64,000 bases of DNA from Consotaella aegiceratis (GTDB taxonomy: Bacteria > Pseudomonadota > Alphaproteobacteria > Rhizobiales > Rhizobiaceae): the NCBI RefSeq assembly GCF_036541425.1, contig NZ_JAZHFT010000015.1, forward strand, positions 1 through 64,000, given 5' to 3'. Of the stretch, positions 24,204 to 32,544 are shown piece after piece; positions within the stretch are counted from its first letter, which is position 1, and every line of letters starts with the position of its first letter. Made by a program: the position numbers and the translations under genes. Under the pieces are notes generated by a model. That model did no database searches. It was not told the DNA's origin and saw only the letters and a program-made list of their open reading frames with translations.

Positions 24204-24875
24204 ATGGCGAGGCCGGCGGACCAAAGCTTTCGGATCACCCCTGCGATCCTGCTCAAGGCCTATGCCTGCGGCATCTTCCCGATGGCCGAAAGCGCCGATC
24301 AGCCGGGGCTTCACTGGATCGATCCGGTGGAGCGTGGTGTTATTTTCCTCGACGCCTTCCATGTCTCGCGCAGCCTGAGGAAGGTGATCCGCCGCACGCC
24401 GTTCGACGTTCGCTTCAACACGACCTTTCCTGCCGTCATCGACGCCTGCGCCGAGCCCGCTCCGGGACGTCGGCAGACCTGGATCAACGCCGAGATCCGC
24501 GACCTCTACATCGCGCTCCACCATCGCGGTCACGCCCATTCGGTCGAGGCCTGGCGCGACGGCGCTTTGGTCGGCGGACTTTATGGGGTCAGCCTGGGCA
24601 GCGTGTTCTTCGGCGAAAGCATGTTTTCACGCGAGACCAACGCCTCGAAGGTCGCCCTCGTCTATCTATGGGATCGGCTCCGGCGCGGCGGCTTCACGCT
24701 GCTCGACACCCAGTTCCTGACCGCTCATCTGGCAGGCTTCGGTGCCGTCGAGATTCCGCGCGACGACTATCAGGGCCTGCTCGAACAGGGGATCGCCCGC
24801 GAAGCGACGTTCTATCCGGCCGACGGCGGCGGGACGTCGGAGTCCATTTTGCAGTCCTTGAGCCAGACGTCGTAG
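24204..24875 (+). CDS. aat: Leucyl/phenylalanyl-tRNA-protein transferase
   Basis: Adds Leu or Phe to N-terminal Arg/Lys of proteins, marking them for ClpAP (N-degron pathway). The 223-residue product has AYACGIFPMAES, the HWIDPVERGV stretch (WSPxxR-like), VGGLYGVSLGSVFFGESMF and LLDTQFLTAHL. Its last 64 nt overlap the 3' end of the convergent DUF2155 gene. It is the last gene of the aroQ-accBC-aat group. Confidence 0.95.
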   Translation: MARPADQSFRITPAILLKAYACGIFPMAESADQPGLHWIDPVERGVIFLDAFHVSRSLRKVIRRTPFDVRFNTTFPAVIDACAEPAPGRRQTWINAEIRDLYIALHHRGHAHSVEAWRDGALVGGLYGVSLGSVFFGESMFSRETNASKVALVYLWDRLRRGGFTLLDTQFLTAHLAGFGAVEIPRDDYQGLLEQGIAREATFYPADGGGTSESILQSLSQTS

Positions 24876-25255
24876 ACCGGGTGTTCGACGGCGTTGAGGC
24901 CGGGCGAATCAGCAAACATCCAGCCGGTGAAGATGCGCCGGATCTTGCGGTCGAGCGTGATCTCGTCGACTTCCACGAAGGTGTCGGTCTTCGGCGTTTC
25001 CGTCGACGGACGCGAATAGCAGGCGCGCGGCGTCACGCGGAGCGCACCGAACTGCACCGTCTCGTTGATATAGACGTCGAAGGAGATGATCCGCCCGGTG
25101 ATCTTGTCCAGGCCGGAGAAGACCGCGACCTTGTTGTCGATCCGTTCGGCGGCGGCCGGCGTTGAAGCCAGCGCGGCAATGGCGGCGGCGAACACGATAA
25201 GGCGCGGGAAGGTCACGACGGTCTCTCTACGGGCGTTTGTCGGCAGAAGCGCCAT
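24812..25255 (-). CDS. DUF2155 domain protein, exported
   Basis: A 147-residue protein with a signal peptide (hydrophobic PRLIVFAAAIAALASTPAAA) and a DUF2155 core: NKVAVFSGLDKITGRIISFD, VRCY-like RVTPRACYSR, and FTGWMFADSPGLNAVEHPVYD with WLKDCK at the end. The function is unknown; the family is restricted mainly to alphaproteobacteria and usually sits next to the NDUFA12 gene and aat, as here. A GTG 13 codons later could also be the start. It overlaps aat tail to tail. Confidence 0.85.
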   Translation of the reverse strand: MALLPTNARRETVVTFPRLIVFAAAIAALASTPAAAERIDNKVAVFSGLDKITGRIISFDVYINETVQFGALRVTPRACYSRPSTETPKTDTFVEVDEITLDRKIRRIFTGWMFADSPGLNAVEHPVYDVWLKDCKMDSDVPPPSAG

Positions 25256-25300
25256 CTACCCACCATCAAGACCTGTCGGATTTGTGGCGGGCCGTTCGGG

Positions 25301-25681
25301 TCAGGGCGTCCAGGCGTCGTAGTCGCCGGTGACGCGCGGCCGATGCTCGGGACTGAGCAGAGAGCCCTTGGGCCGGTAGGCGCGGCTCGTGCCCGTCAAA
25401 TTCTCGATATGCGGCTTCTGCCACGGCCTCGGCTTGTAGTTCTCCTGAGGCGGCGCCAGGTCCGAGCGATGGTGCATCCAGCCCCACCAGCCCGGCGGGA
25501 TTTTCGAGGCCTCGGCCTCGCCGTTGTAGATCACCCAGCGGCGTTCGCCGCCCTTGGTCTGATAGTAGATGTTGCCGAACTCGTCCTCGCCGACGCGCTG
25601 TCCGGCGCGCCAGGTGAAGAAGCGGGTACCGATCGTCTGGCCGTTCCACCAGGTGAGGATCTGAATCAGCAACTGTTTCAT
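25301..25681 (-). CDS. NDUFA12-like complex I accessory subunit
   Basis: A 126-residue homologue of the mitochondrial complex I subunit NDUFA12 (B17.2). Signature parts are GTRFFTWRAGQRVGEDEFGN, RRWVIYNGEAEASKIPPGWW, GWMHH and the C-terminal RPKGSLLSPEHRPRVTGDYD. Alphaproteobacterial complex I carries this supernumerary subunit. It is encoded far from nuoMN in this window, just before the DUF2155 gene on the same strand. Confidence 0.95.
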   Translation of the reverse strand: MKQLLIQILTWWNGQTIGTRFFTWRAGQRVGEDEFGNIYYQTKGGERRWVIYNGEAEASKIPPGWWGWMHHRSDLAPPQENYKPRPWQKPHIENLTGTSRAYRPKGSLLSPEHRPRVTGDYDAWTP

Positions 25682-25763
25682 CGGTCTCTTCCTCGGGTCC
25701 GGCGTGCGTTATGAGCCGGGCCGCTCGAAATGTCCACCCGAATGACCGCGCACCGCTGCGGAC

Positions 25764-26246
25764 TCATTCCAGCATTTCCATGGCGATCACGCTGACGCCG
25801 TCGGCGCTCCCGCGAACCATGCCCAGCGGCTCGAAGCCATGCTTCTCGTAGAAGCGGACGGCGCCCCGATTGGCCGGCTCGACCTCGACGCGAACCCGCG
25901 AATGGCCTCCAAACGCCTGATGCACGGCGCGCAGGAGCCGGCTGCCGATGCCCCGGCGCTGGGCGTCGGGTCGCACGTAGAGCTGGTAGAGCGTCAGAAT
26001 GCCCTCTTCTTCCAGCGCTGCGAAGGCCATGCCGGCAAGACCGCTTTCATCCTCGGCCAGGAGGAAGCTTGCCCGGGGACGAGCCAGCCTGCCCTTCATC
26101 GCCTCGATCGAATGCCACTCGCCCGTCAGCCGCTCCACCGTTTCGGCGCCATAGATGGCATCGTAGGTCGCATGCCACGTCTCGCGCAGCAGGCTGCGCA
26201 CCGCCTCGAGATCGTCAGGAGTCGCCGGGCGGATGGTTGGCGTCAT
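25764..26246 (-). CDS. GNAT N-acetyltransferase
   Basis: A 160-residue acetyltransferase. The acetyl-CoA loop is in LYVRPDAQRRGIGSRLLRAV (residues about 89-108) and the C-terminal VEPANRGAVRFYEKHGFEP is typical of the fold. Its ATG overlaps the gatB stop by 4 nt (ATGA), so it is translated from the gatB mRNA. The substrate is unknown. Confidence 0.9.
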   Translation of the reverse strand: MTPTIRPATPDDLEAVRSLLRETWHATYDAIYGAETVERLTGEWHSIEAMKGRLARPRASFLLAEDESGLAGMAFAALEEEGILTLYQLYVRPDAQRRGIGSRLLRAVHQAFGGHSRVRVEVEPANRGAVRFYEKHGFEPLGMVRGSADGVSVIAMEMLE

Positions 26247-27742
26247 TCAAGACCCAATTTGCTCTTCACCAGCGCATTGACGGCCTGCGGATTGGCCTTG
26301 CCGCCGGTTGCCCGCATCACCTGTCCGACGAACCAGCCGGCCAGCGTCGGCTTGGCCTTGGCCTGCTCGACCTTGTCCGGATTGGCGGCGATGACCTCGT
26401 CCACCGCCTTTTCGATGGCACCGGTGTCGGTCACCTGCTTCATGCCGCGGCTTTCGACGATTTCGTTGGGATCGCCGCCCTCGGTCCACACGATCTCGAA
26501 CAGATCCTTGGCGATCTTGCCGGAGATCGTGCCGTCTCGGATGAGATCGAGGATAGCGCCGAGCTGATCGGCTGAAACCGGTGTGTCCTCAATGCCTTTG
26601 CCGGACTTGTTCAAGGCGCCCAGCAGGTCGTTGATCACCCAGTTCGCCGCCTGCTTGGCGTCGCGCCCCTTGGCAACCTCCTCGAAGAATCCCGCCACTG
26701 CACTCTCGGAAACGAGAATCGAGGCGTCATAGGCGGACAGGCCGGCGTCCTTCATCAGCCGCGCCTTCTTCTCGTCGGGCAGTTCCGGCAGGCCCTCGGC
26801 CAGCGCATCGACGAAGGCCTGGTCGAACTCCAGCGGCAGAAGGTCCGGATCGGGGAAATAGCGGTAGTCGTGCGCCTCCTCTTTGGAGCGCATCGCCCGC
26901 GTCTCGCCCTTCGCCGGGTCGAACAGCCGGGTTTCCTGATCGACCGCGCCGCCGTCCTCGATCAGCGCGATCTGCCGCCGGGCCTCCGATTCGATCGCCT
27001 GACCGACGAAGCGAATCGAGTTGACGTTCTTGATCTCGCACCGAGTATTGAACTCGCCGCCCGGACGCCGAACCGACACGTTCACGTCGGCGCGCATCGA
27101 GCCCTCGTCCATGTTGCCGTCGCAGGTGCCTAGGTAGCGCAGGATCGTGCGCAGTTTGGTCAGAAAGGCGCGGGCCTCGTCGGCCGAGCGCATATCGGGC
27201 TTGGAGACGATCTCCATCAGCGCCACGCCCGAGCGGTTCAGGTCCACATAGGACATGGTCGCGTGCTGGTCGTGCAGAGACTTGCCGGCGTCCTGCTCCA
27301 GATGCAGGCGCTCGATGCCGACTTCGACGTCCTCGAATTCACCTTTGGAATCCGGACCGACCGAGACGATGACCTTGCCCTCGCCGACGATCGGGTCCTT
27401 GTACTGGGAGATCTGATAGCCCTGCGGCAGATCGGGATAGAAGTAGTTCTTGCGGTCGAACACCGAGCGATGGTTGATCTTCGCTTTCAGGCCGAGGCCG
27501 GTGCGCACCGCCTGGCGAACGCATTCCTCGTTGATCACCGGCAGCATGCCGGGCATCGCCGCGTCGACCAGCGAGACGTGCTCGTTGGGGTCGCCGCCAT
27601 ATTCGGCGGAGGCACCGGAAAACAGCTTCGACTTGCTGATCACCTGGGCATGGACCTCCATGCCGACGATGATCTCCCAATCGCCGGTGGCGCCGGCGAT
27701 GAATCTCTTCGGGTCCGGGGTACGGGTGTCAACGATGCTCAT
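26243..27742 (-). CDS. gatB: Aspartyl/glutamyl-tRNA amidotransferase subunit B
   Basis: The tRNA-binding and kinase subunit of GatCAB, which turns Glu-tRNA(Gln) or Asp-tRNA(Asn) into the amide forms. The 499-residue product has WEIIVGMEVHAQVISKSKLF near residue 22, YFYPDLPQGYQISQYKDPI and RCEIKNVNS, plus a C-terminal YqeY-like helical domain. gatA and gatC lie nearby on the same strand but are separated by the chorismate mutase and the divergent DUF6455 gene, so gatB has its own promoter in 27743-27936. Confidence 0.97.
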   Translation of the reverse strand: MSIVDTRTPDPKRFIAGATGDWEIIVGMEVHAQVISKSKLFSGASAEYGGDPNEHVSLVDAAMPGMLPVINEECVRQAVRTGLGLKAKINHRSVFDRKNYFYPDLPQGYQISQYKDPIVGEGKVIVSVGPDSKGEFEDVEVGIERLHLEQDAGKSLHDQHATMSYVDLNRSGVALMEIVSKPDMRSADEARAFLTKLRTILRYLGTCDGNMDEGSMRADVNVSVRRPGGEFNTRCEIKNVNSIRFVGQAIESEARRQIALIEDGGAVDQETRLFDPAKGETRAMRSKEEAHDYRYFPDPDLLPLEFDQAFVDALAEGLPELPDEKKARLMKDAGLSAYDASILVSESAVAGFFEEVAKGRDAKQAANWVINDLLGALNKSGKGIEDTPVSADQLGAILDLIRDGTISGKIAKDLFEIVWTEGGDPNEIVESRGMKQVTDTGAIEKAVDEVIAANPDKVEQAKAKPTLAGWFVGQVMRATGGKANPQAVNALVKSKLGLE

Positions 27743-27861
27743 GGCGCGCCTTGCTGCGGATCATTCAAAAAAATCGCTAGAGGAAACGAATAGGGTGTTC
27801 AAGGTCGTTGGCACGAAGAGCGCATCGCTTGGCCGAACCGATGATCATGTCGACGACAGGC

Positions 27862-27875
27862 TTGATTCTGATCAA
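27862..27875 (+). promoter_or_regulatory. Perfect FNR/FixK-type binding site
   Basis: TTGAT-TCTG-ATCAA exactly matches the FNR/FixK/FnrN consensus (TTGAT-N4-ATCAA). A -10-like GACTAT lies at 27895-27900, placing the site near -39 to -42 as in class II activation. The downstream gene on the plus strand starts at 27937; gatB lies divergently 120 nt the other way. Confidence 0.7.
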
Positions 27876-27936
27876 GCCGCGGCCGACGCGAAATGACTAT
27901 CGTTCGCCGATCCGCAATGCTCGACAGGAACAGGCC

Positions 27937-28254
27937 GTGGTATTGTCCGATCTGTTTCGGCGCTTGCGCCGTCGCCCTCATCTCTTGTCTCGCATGATGC
28001 GCACCGTCGGCGCCGATTCAACGGCGTCCCTAATGCGTGGCCCGATGTTGCGGCACGCGGCTGAAAATTGCCGTGTCTGCGCGCGAAAGCGGGAGTGTCG
28101 GGCCTGGCTGCGCTGGCGCGCCAAGGCGGCGTGCGCTCCCGGGTTCTGTCCCAACGCCAACCTCTTGATGGTGGCCGCGAGCGCCGCAAACGTCGACGGA
28201 CCGGAATCGACGACCGCCGCGTCCATGGCCGCTATTGCTCCGCCTTCCCATTGA
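27937..28254 (+). CDS. DUF6455 family protein, likely oxygen-regulated
   Basis: A 105-residue protein with the DUF6455 cysteine pattern: CRVCARKRECRAWLRW, then APGFCPNANLL (four Cys), which suggests metal or redox binding. The function is not established. I chose GTG because AGGAAC precedes it and because it lies about 27 nt after the start site expected from the FNR/FixK box. In-frame upstream starts (for example ATG at 27841) would place the box inside the gene. Its last 23 nt overlap the convergent chorismate mutase gene. Confidence 0.75.
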   Translation: MVLSDLFRRLRRRPHLLSRMMRTVGADSTASLMRGPMLRHAAENCRVCARKRECRAWLRWRAKAACAPGFCPNANLLMVAASAANVDGPESTTAASMAAIAPPSH

Positions 28255-28552
28255 GCCGCCGCTCTTCCTCGGCGATCGCCGCTTCCACGATCTTTTCCCA
28301 GATTGAACCATAGAGCTCCGGGGCCAGCCCGTGGGCGGCGGCCCGGCGCCGGGCGTTTTCGACCACTTGGTCCACCCGCGTCGGAATGTTGGCCGGCAGG
28401 CCGATGCCCGCCTTCAACTCGGCAGCGCGGTGGATATAGGTCATGCGCTCGGCAAAGAGGTCGAACAGCGCGTCGTCCACCCGATCGATCTCGGCGCGCA
28501 GTTCCTCCATCGAGGTGCAGTCTTCAGGCGCTCGTTTGTCCGATCCGCTCAT
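28232..28552 (-). CDS. Chorismate mutase, AroQ class
   Basis: A 106-residue all-helical chorismate mutase converting chorismate to prephenate for Phe/Tyr synthesis. It has LRAEIDRVDDALFDLFAERM, then the AELKAGIGLP region with catalytic lysine, and IWEKIVEAAIAEEER. It lies 16 nt after the gatA stop on the same strand. A PchB-like isochorismate lyase cannot be fully excluded, but no siderophore genes are present. Confidence 0.88.
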   Translation of the reverse strand: MSGSDKRAPEDCTSMEELRAEIDRVDDALFDLFAERMTYIHRAAELKAGIGLPANIPTRVDQVVENARRRAAAHGLAPELYGSIWEKIVEAAIAEEERRLNGKAEQ

Positions 28553-28568
28553 CAGATACCCCGTCCGT

Positions 28569-30050
28569 TCACCACCAGGGCGTCGGCTCGAAGCGGCCGG
28601 CCGCCTGCTCGATCACGTGAGCGGTCGAAAACAGCGTCTCCTCGTCGAAGGGGCGGCCGATGATCTGCAGGCCGAGCGGCGTGCCCTCCGCCGACAGCCC
28701 GCCCGGCACGGCGATGCCCGGCAGGCCGGCCATGTTGACGGTCACGGTGAAGATGTCGTTCAGGTACATTTTCACCGGATCGGCATTCATCTCCTGATCG
28801 GCGATGCCGAAGGCCGCCGACGGCGTCGCCGGCGTCAGCAGCGCGTCCACGCCACTGTCGAACACCGTCTCGAAGTCGCGCTTGATCAACGTGCGCACCT
28901 TCTGCGCCTTGAGGTAGTAGGCGTCGTAATAGCCCGCCGACAGCACGTAGGTGCCGATCAGGATGCGGCGCTTGACCTCGCGGCCGAAGCCGGCGGCCCG
29001 GCTCTTTTCATACATGTCGATGATGTCCTTGCCGGGCACCCGCAGGCCGTAGCGGACGCCGTCGTAGCGCGCGAGGTTCGACGAGGCCTCGGCCGGCGCC
29101 ACGATGTAGTAGGCCGGCAGCGCGTACATGGTGTGCGGCAGCGACACGTCGACGATCTCGGCGCCGGCGTCGCGCAGCCAGGCGATGCCCTGTTGCCAGA
29201 GCGCCTCGATCTCGGACGGCATGCCGTCGACCCGGTACTCCTTCGGCACGCCGATCTTCAGCCCCTTCACCGAGCGGCCGATCGCCGCCTCGTAGTCGGG
29301 CACCGGTCGGTCGACCGAGGTCGTGTCCTTGTCGTCCACCGAGGCCATCGACTTGAGCATGATCGCGGCGTCACGCACGTCGCGGGCGATCGGCCCCGCC
29401 TGATCGAGAGAGGAGGCGAAGGCGACGACGCCCCAGCGCGAGCAGCGGCCATAGGTGGGCTTGATGCCGACCGTGCCGGTAAAGGCCGCTGGCTGGCGGA
29501 TCGAGCCGCCCGTGTCGGTCGCCGTCGCGCCGGCACAGAGGTGGGCAGCCACCGCCGAGGCCGAACCGCCTGAGGAGCCGCCCGGCACCAGATCAAGATT
29601 GGAGCCCTTGCGGCGCCACGGGCTTTTGACCGGGCCGTAATAGCTCGTCTCGTTGGACGAGCCCATGGCGAACTCGTCCATGTTGAGCTTGCCGAGCATG
29701 ACGGCGCCATCGGCCCACAGATTGCTCGTCACGGTCGATTCGTAAGGTGGCTTGAAGGCGTCGAGCACGTGGCTGGCGGCCTGGGTGTGCACGCCCTGGG
29801 TGGCGAACAGATCCTTGATGCCGAGCGGGATGCCTTCCAGTGCTCCGCCCTCGCCCTTGCCGAGCTTTTCGTCGGACGCCCTGGCCATGGTGCGCGCCTG
29901 GTCCGGCGTCACCACGACATAGGCGTTGAGCATCTCGTTGGCCCGGTCGATCGCCGCAAGATAGGCGTCGGTCAGGTCCAGGGCGCTGAACTCCTTGGCC
30001 CGGAGCTTGGTCCGCGCCTCGGCGATCGTAAGGGAAGTCAGATCCGTCAT
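28569..30050 (-). CDS. gatA: Aspartyl/glutamyl-tRNA amidotransferase subunit A
   Basis: The glutaminase subunit of GatCAB, an amidase-signature enzyme. The 493-residue product has the catalytic lysine in LGIKDLFATQG, the glycine/serine segment LVPGGSSGGSASAVAA with cis-serine, and the nucleophile serine in TDTGGSIRQPAAFTG. It is separated from gatC by a GNAT gene that overlaps gatC. Confidence 0.97.
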   Translation of the reverse strand: MTDLTSLTIAEARTKLRAKEFSALDLTDAYLAAIDRANEMLNAYVVVTPDQARTMARASDEKLGKGEGGALEGIPLGIKDLFATQGVHTQAASHVLDAFKPPYESTVTSNLWADGAVMLGKLNMDEFAMGSSNETSYYGPVKSPWRRKGSNLDLVPGGSSGGSASAVAAHLCAGATATDTGGSIRQPAAFTGTVGIKPTYGRCSRWGVVAFASSLDQAGPIARDVRDAAIMLKSMASVDDKDTTSVDRPVPDYEAAIGRSVKGLKIGVPKEYRVDGMPSEIEALWQQGIAWLRDAGAEIVDVSLPHTMYALPAYYIVAPAEASSNLARYDGVRYGLRVPGKDIIDMYEKSRAAGFGREVKRRILIGTYVLSAGYYDAYYLKAQKVRTLIKRDFETVFDSGVDALLTPATPSAAFGIADQEMNADPVKMYLNDIFTVTVNMAGLPGIAVPGGLSAEGTPLGLQIIGRPFDEETLFSTAHVIEQAAGRFEPTPWW

Positions 30051-30065
30051 CGTGCTCGTTTTGCT

Positions 30066-30575
30066 TCAAGCCAGGGCGGCGGAACGGCGCTGAGGCGCTT
30101 CCAGCCGCTTTTCCATAAAAAGCGAATAGGGGTTGTCGGGATACTCGCCGAACGCACCGCGCGGTCGAAAGCCCGCCCGCCGGTAGACGCGACAGGCCGC
30201 GCCATAGTTCTCGTCGGTTTCCAGCATCAGATATCCGGCACCGGCATCGCGCGCCGCCGCTTCGATCGTCGCCAGGATCCGGCCACCGATACCGCGACCG
30301 GCAAAGGCCGGTCGCACATACATGCGCTTGACCTCGCCGTAATCGCCACCCGATTTCAGGCGAAGCGCGCCGCATCCGACCGCCTGCCCGTCGATCCGGG
30401 CGACCCAGACGGTCGTATCGGCGCCCGCCATGTCCTCGGCGGTCAGGCGAAAGTTGAAGTCGTCGGGCGTACCGGGCGCCTGAGCGCTGATCGCCGCATC
30501 GAGTTCAGCGACCAGAAGCGCGACGTCGTCCTGAAGCGGCGTCTCGACGGTGATGACGACCTCGCCCGCGCCCAT
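30066..30575 (-). CDS. GNAT N-acetyltransferase inside the gatCA group
   Basis: A 169-residue acetyltransferase with the acetyl-CoA loop in MYVRPAFAGRGIGGRILATI and NYGAACRVYRRAGFRPRG near the end. Its ATG overlaps the gatC stop (TGATG), so it is probably translationally coupled to gatC; gatA follows 16 nt later. The substrate is unknown. Its place inside gatC-gatA is an insertion into a functional gene pair. Confidence 0.88.
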   Translation of the reverse strand: MGAGEVVITVETPLQDDVALLVAELDAAISAQAPGTPDDFNFRLTAEDMAGADTTVWVARIDGQAVGCGALRLKSGGDYGEVKRMYVRPAFAGRGIGGRILATIEAAARDAGAGYLMLETDENYGAACRVYRRAGFRPRGAFGEYPDNPYSLFMEKRLEAPQRRSAALA

Positions 30576-30862
30576 CACTCGACGACCTTGGGCACCATGA
30601 AGAAATGGTCGTCGCTGGCAGGCGAATTGGCGACGACGTCCTCGGCGATTTCTCCGGTCGTCACCACGTCCTGGCGCTTCTTCATCTCGGTGGGGATCAC
30701 CGAGGTCATCGGCTCGACGCCCGCGACGTCGACCTCGTCGAGCTGCTCGACGAAGCCGAGAATGGCGTTGAGCTCGCCCTGCATGGCTTCGGCCTCGGCA
30801 TCGGTGACCGCGATGCGGGCCAGGCGGGCGACACGGCGAACGGTATCAATGTCGACGGACAT
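30575..30862 (-). CDS. gatC: Aspartyl/glutamyl-tRNA amidotransferase subunit C
   Basis: The small belt subunit that stabilises GatA-GatB. The 95-residue product has the family pattern TVRRVARLARIAVTDAEAEA, LNAILGFVEQLDEVDVAGVE and the C-terminal FFMVPKVVE. It heads the gatC-GNAT-gatA-chorismate mutase group. Confidence 0.96.
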   Translation of the reverse strand: MSVDIDTVRRVARLARIAVTDAEAEAMQGELNAILGFVEQLDEVDVAGVEPMTSVIPTEMKKRQDVVTTGEIAEDVVANSPASDDHFFMVPKVVE

Positions 30863-30958
30863 GATGCTCCTTTAAGGTCTCGTCGAGGGTCGTCCCGCTA
30901 TAGCGGGCGGCCGGACCTCGCGCAATTGCGCTCGCGGCAGGTCTGGCGGTCTGCTGCC

Positions 30959-31660
30959 TCACACCTCGAAGGGTTCGCCGATCGTCGGCTGCAGCACCTT
31001 GTGGGCGTCGCCCTCCATCGCCTCCACGAACTTGGCCGGAGAGGCGTCCAGGATCGGCATGGTGCCCCAATGGAGCGGCACGATCGTGTCGAAATGGAAG
31101 TAGCGCCGGCAGGCGAGCGCGGCCACCGCGCCGCCCATGGTCAACCGGTCGCCCACCGGCACCATGCCGATCTTCGGCCGGTGCAGTTCCTCGATGATCG
31201 CCATGTCGGAAAAGATGTCGGTGTCGCCCATGTGGTAGACGGTCGGCCCGTCGGTGAAGTGCAGCACCAGACCGTTCGGCATGCCGAGATAGACGGGCTT
31301 GCCGTCGTCGTCCGTGTTGGACGAGGAATGGAAGGCCTGGGTGAGCGTCACCGAAAAATCGTCGAACCGTACCGTTCCGCCGGTGTTGAGCGGTTCGATA
31401 TTGGGGACGCCCTTGCCCTTGAGCCAGGTCACGAGTTCGAAGGTCCCGACGACCTTGGCGCCGGTCTTCGACGCGATGTCGACGGTATCGCCGACGTGAT
31501 CCGAGTGGCTGTGCGACAACACGATATGGGTGACGCCGGCCGAAGCGTCCTGAGCGCTGCCGTTGAAGTGCGGATTGCCGCTCAGAAACGGATCGATGAG
31601 GATGACCGACGCACCGGTCTCGATACGAAACGCCGAATGGCCGAAATAGGTGATCTGCAT
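30959..31660 (-). CDS. UPF0173 metal-dependent hydrolase
   Basis: A 233-residue metallo-beta-lactamase-fold protein of the UPF0173 family. The metal motif is VLSHSHSDHVGD, with further ligands in YHMGDTDIFSDM and VPLHWGTMPIL. It begins with the family hallmark ITYFGHSAFRIE. The physiological substrate is unknown. A 14-nt palindrome CCCGCTA/TAGCGGG lies between it and gatC. Confidence 0.92.
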   Translation of the reverse strand: MQITYFGHSAFRIETGASVILIDPFLSGNPHFNGSAQDASAGVTHIVLSHSHSDHVGDTVDIASKTGAKVVGTFELVTWLKGKGVPNIEPLNTGGTVRFDDFSVTLTQAFHSSSNTDDDGKPVYLGMPNGLVLHFTDGPTVYHMGDTDIFSDMAIIEELHRPKIGMVPVGDRLTMGGAVAALACRRYFHFDTIVPLHWGTMPILDASPAKFVEAMEGDAHKVLQPTIGEPFEV

Positions 31661-31759
31661 GACGACTGTCCCTTCCTTGTCCCGCTGTGCCTGACGGCCT
31701 ATGGCCTAAGTGAGGGCGGGAGCCGATCGGTCAAGGCGGCCCGCGCGGAAGGATCGCAG

Positions 31760-32242
31760 ATGAGCCTCGTGGACATTTCAGCGCTGCCGGACGGCTTGCC
31801 GCAAGGAACGGTGATTGCCGGGCTCGACCTCGGCACCAAGACCATCGGTCTGTCCGTGTCCGACCTCGGCTTGCGATTCGCCACGCCTCGCCCGGTGATT
31901 CGGCGCACCAAGTTCTCCAAGGACGCCGCCGCCCTGCTCTCGGTTCTCGATCAGGAGCGTTGCGGCGCGATCGTCATCGGGTTGCCCCTCAACATGGACG
32001 GCAGCGAGGGACCGCGCGCGCAGTCGACGCGCGCCTTCGTCCGCAATCTGGTCCGGCTCACCGACCGCTCCATCGCCCTTTGGGACGAACGGTGGTCCAC
32101 CGTCGCGGCCGAGCGTGGCATGATCGAGGCGGATGTTTCGCGCAAAAAGCGCAGCGAGCGAATCGATTCGGCTGCCGCCTCCTTCATCCTTCAGGGGGCG
32201 TTGGACAGGCTCGCCGCATTGTCCCGCGTCGCGGGCTCCTGA
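31760..32242 (+). CDS. ruvX: Holliday junction resolvase-like protein RuvX (YqgF)
   Basis: A 160-residue RNase H-fold nuclease involved in pre-16S rRNA 5' maturation. Motifs are IAGLDLGTKTIGLSVSD (first aspartate), VIGLPLNMDGSEGPRAQST and DERWSTVAAERGM, plus the late acidic pair in ERIDSAAASFIL. A GGAAGGA site precedes the ATG. Its 3' end overlaps the convergent DUF6105 gene by 52 nt. Confidence 0.95.
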   Translation: MSLVDISALPDGLPQGTVIAGLDLGTKTIGLSVSDLGLRFATPRPVIRRTKFSKDAAALLSVLDQERCGAIVIGLPLNMDGSEGPRAQSTRAFVRNLVRLTDRSIALWDERWSTVAAERGMIEADVSRKKRSERIDSAAASFILQGALDRLAALSRVAGS

Positions 32243-32529
32243 TCCTGCGCCCCTCGCCGCTGCTTGATCCATTGGACGATGGCGCGCCGCTTGCGGAAAG
32301 CGACCAACCCGAGCACCAGAAAGCTGTCGTAGAACAAGGCATCCGCCACCATGCCGGGGATCGCAGCGGGTTCGACGCCCAAAATGGCGCCGTAGACCGC
32401 AAACACCCGGTCATGCAGCTCCCGCGAAAAGAAGAACATGCCGAAGCTGAGGTCATTCAGCGACAGGAAATACCATCCCCAGAAGAAGCCGACCGGCGCA
32501 AGCCAGAAGATCAGAAGGCTTCGAATCAC
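32191..32529 (-). CDS. DUF6105-like membrane protein
   Basis: A 112-residue protein with two hydrophobic segments (LLIFWLAPVGFFWGWYFLSL near the N-terminus and a second near residues 62-78) and a basic C-terminus. It resembles the rhizobial DUF6105 family as I remember it (GWYFLSLND, RELHD, IPGMVADA). The function is unknown. It overlaps the ruvX 3' end tail to tail and follows the membrane-protein gene at 32545-33081. Confidence 0.75.
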   Translation of the reverse strand: MIRSLLIFWLAPVGFFWGWYFLSLNDLSFGMFFFSRELHDRVFAVYGAILGVEPAAIPGMVADALFYDSFLVLGLVAFRKRRAIVQWIKQRRGAQDQEPATRDNAASLSNAP

Positions 32530-32544
32530 CGCGGCACCGTCCTC

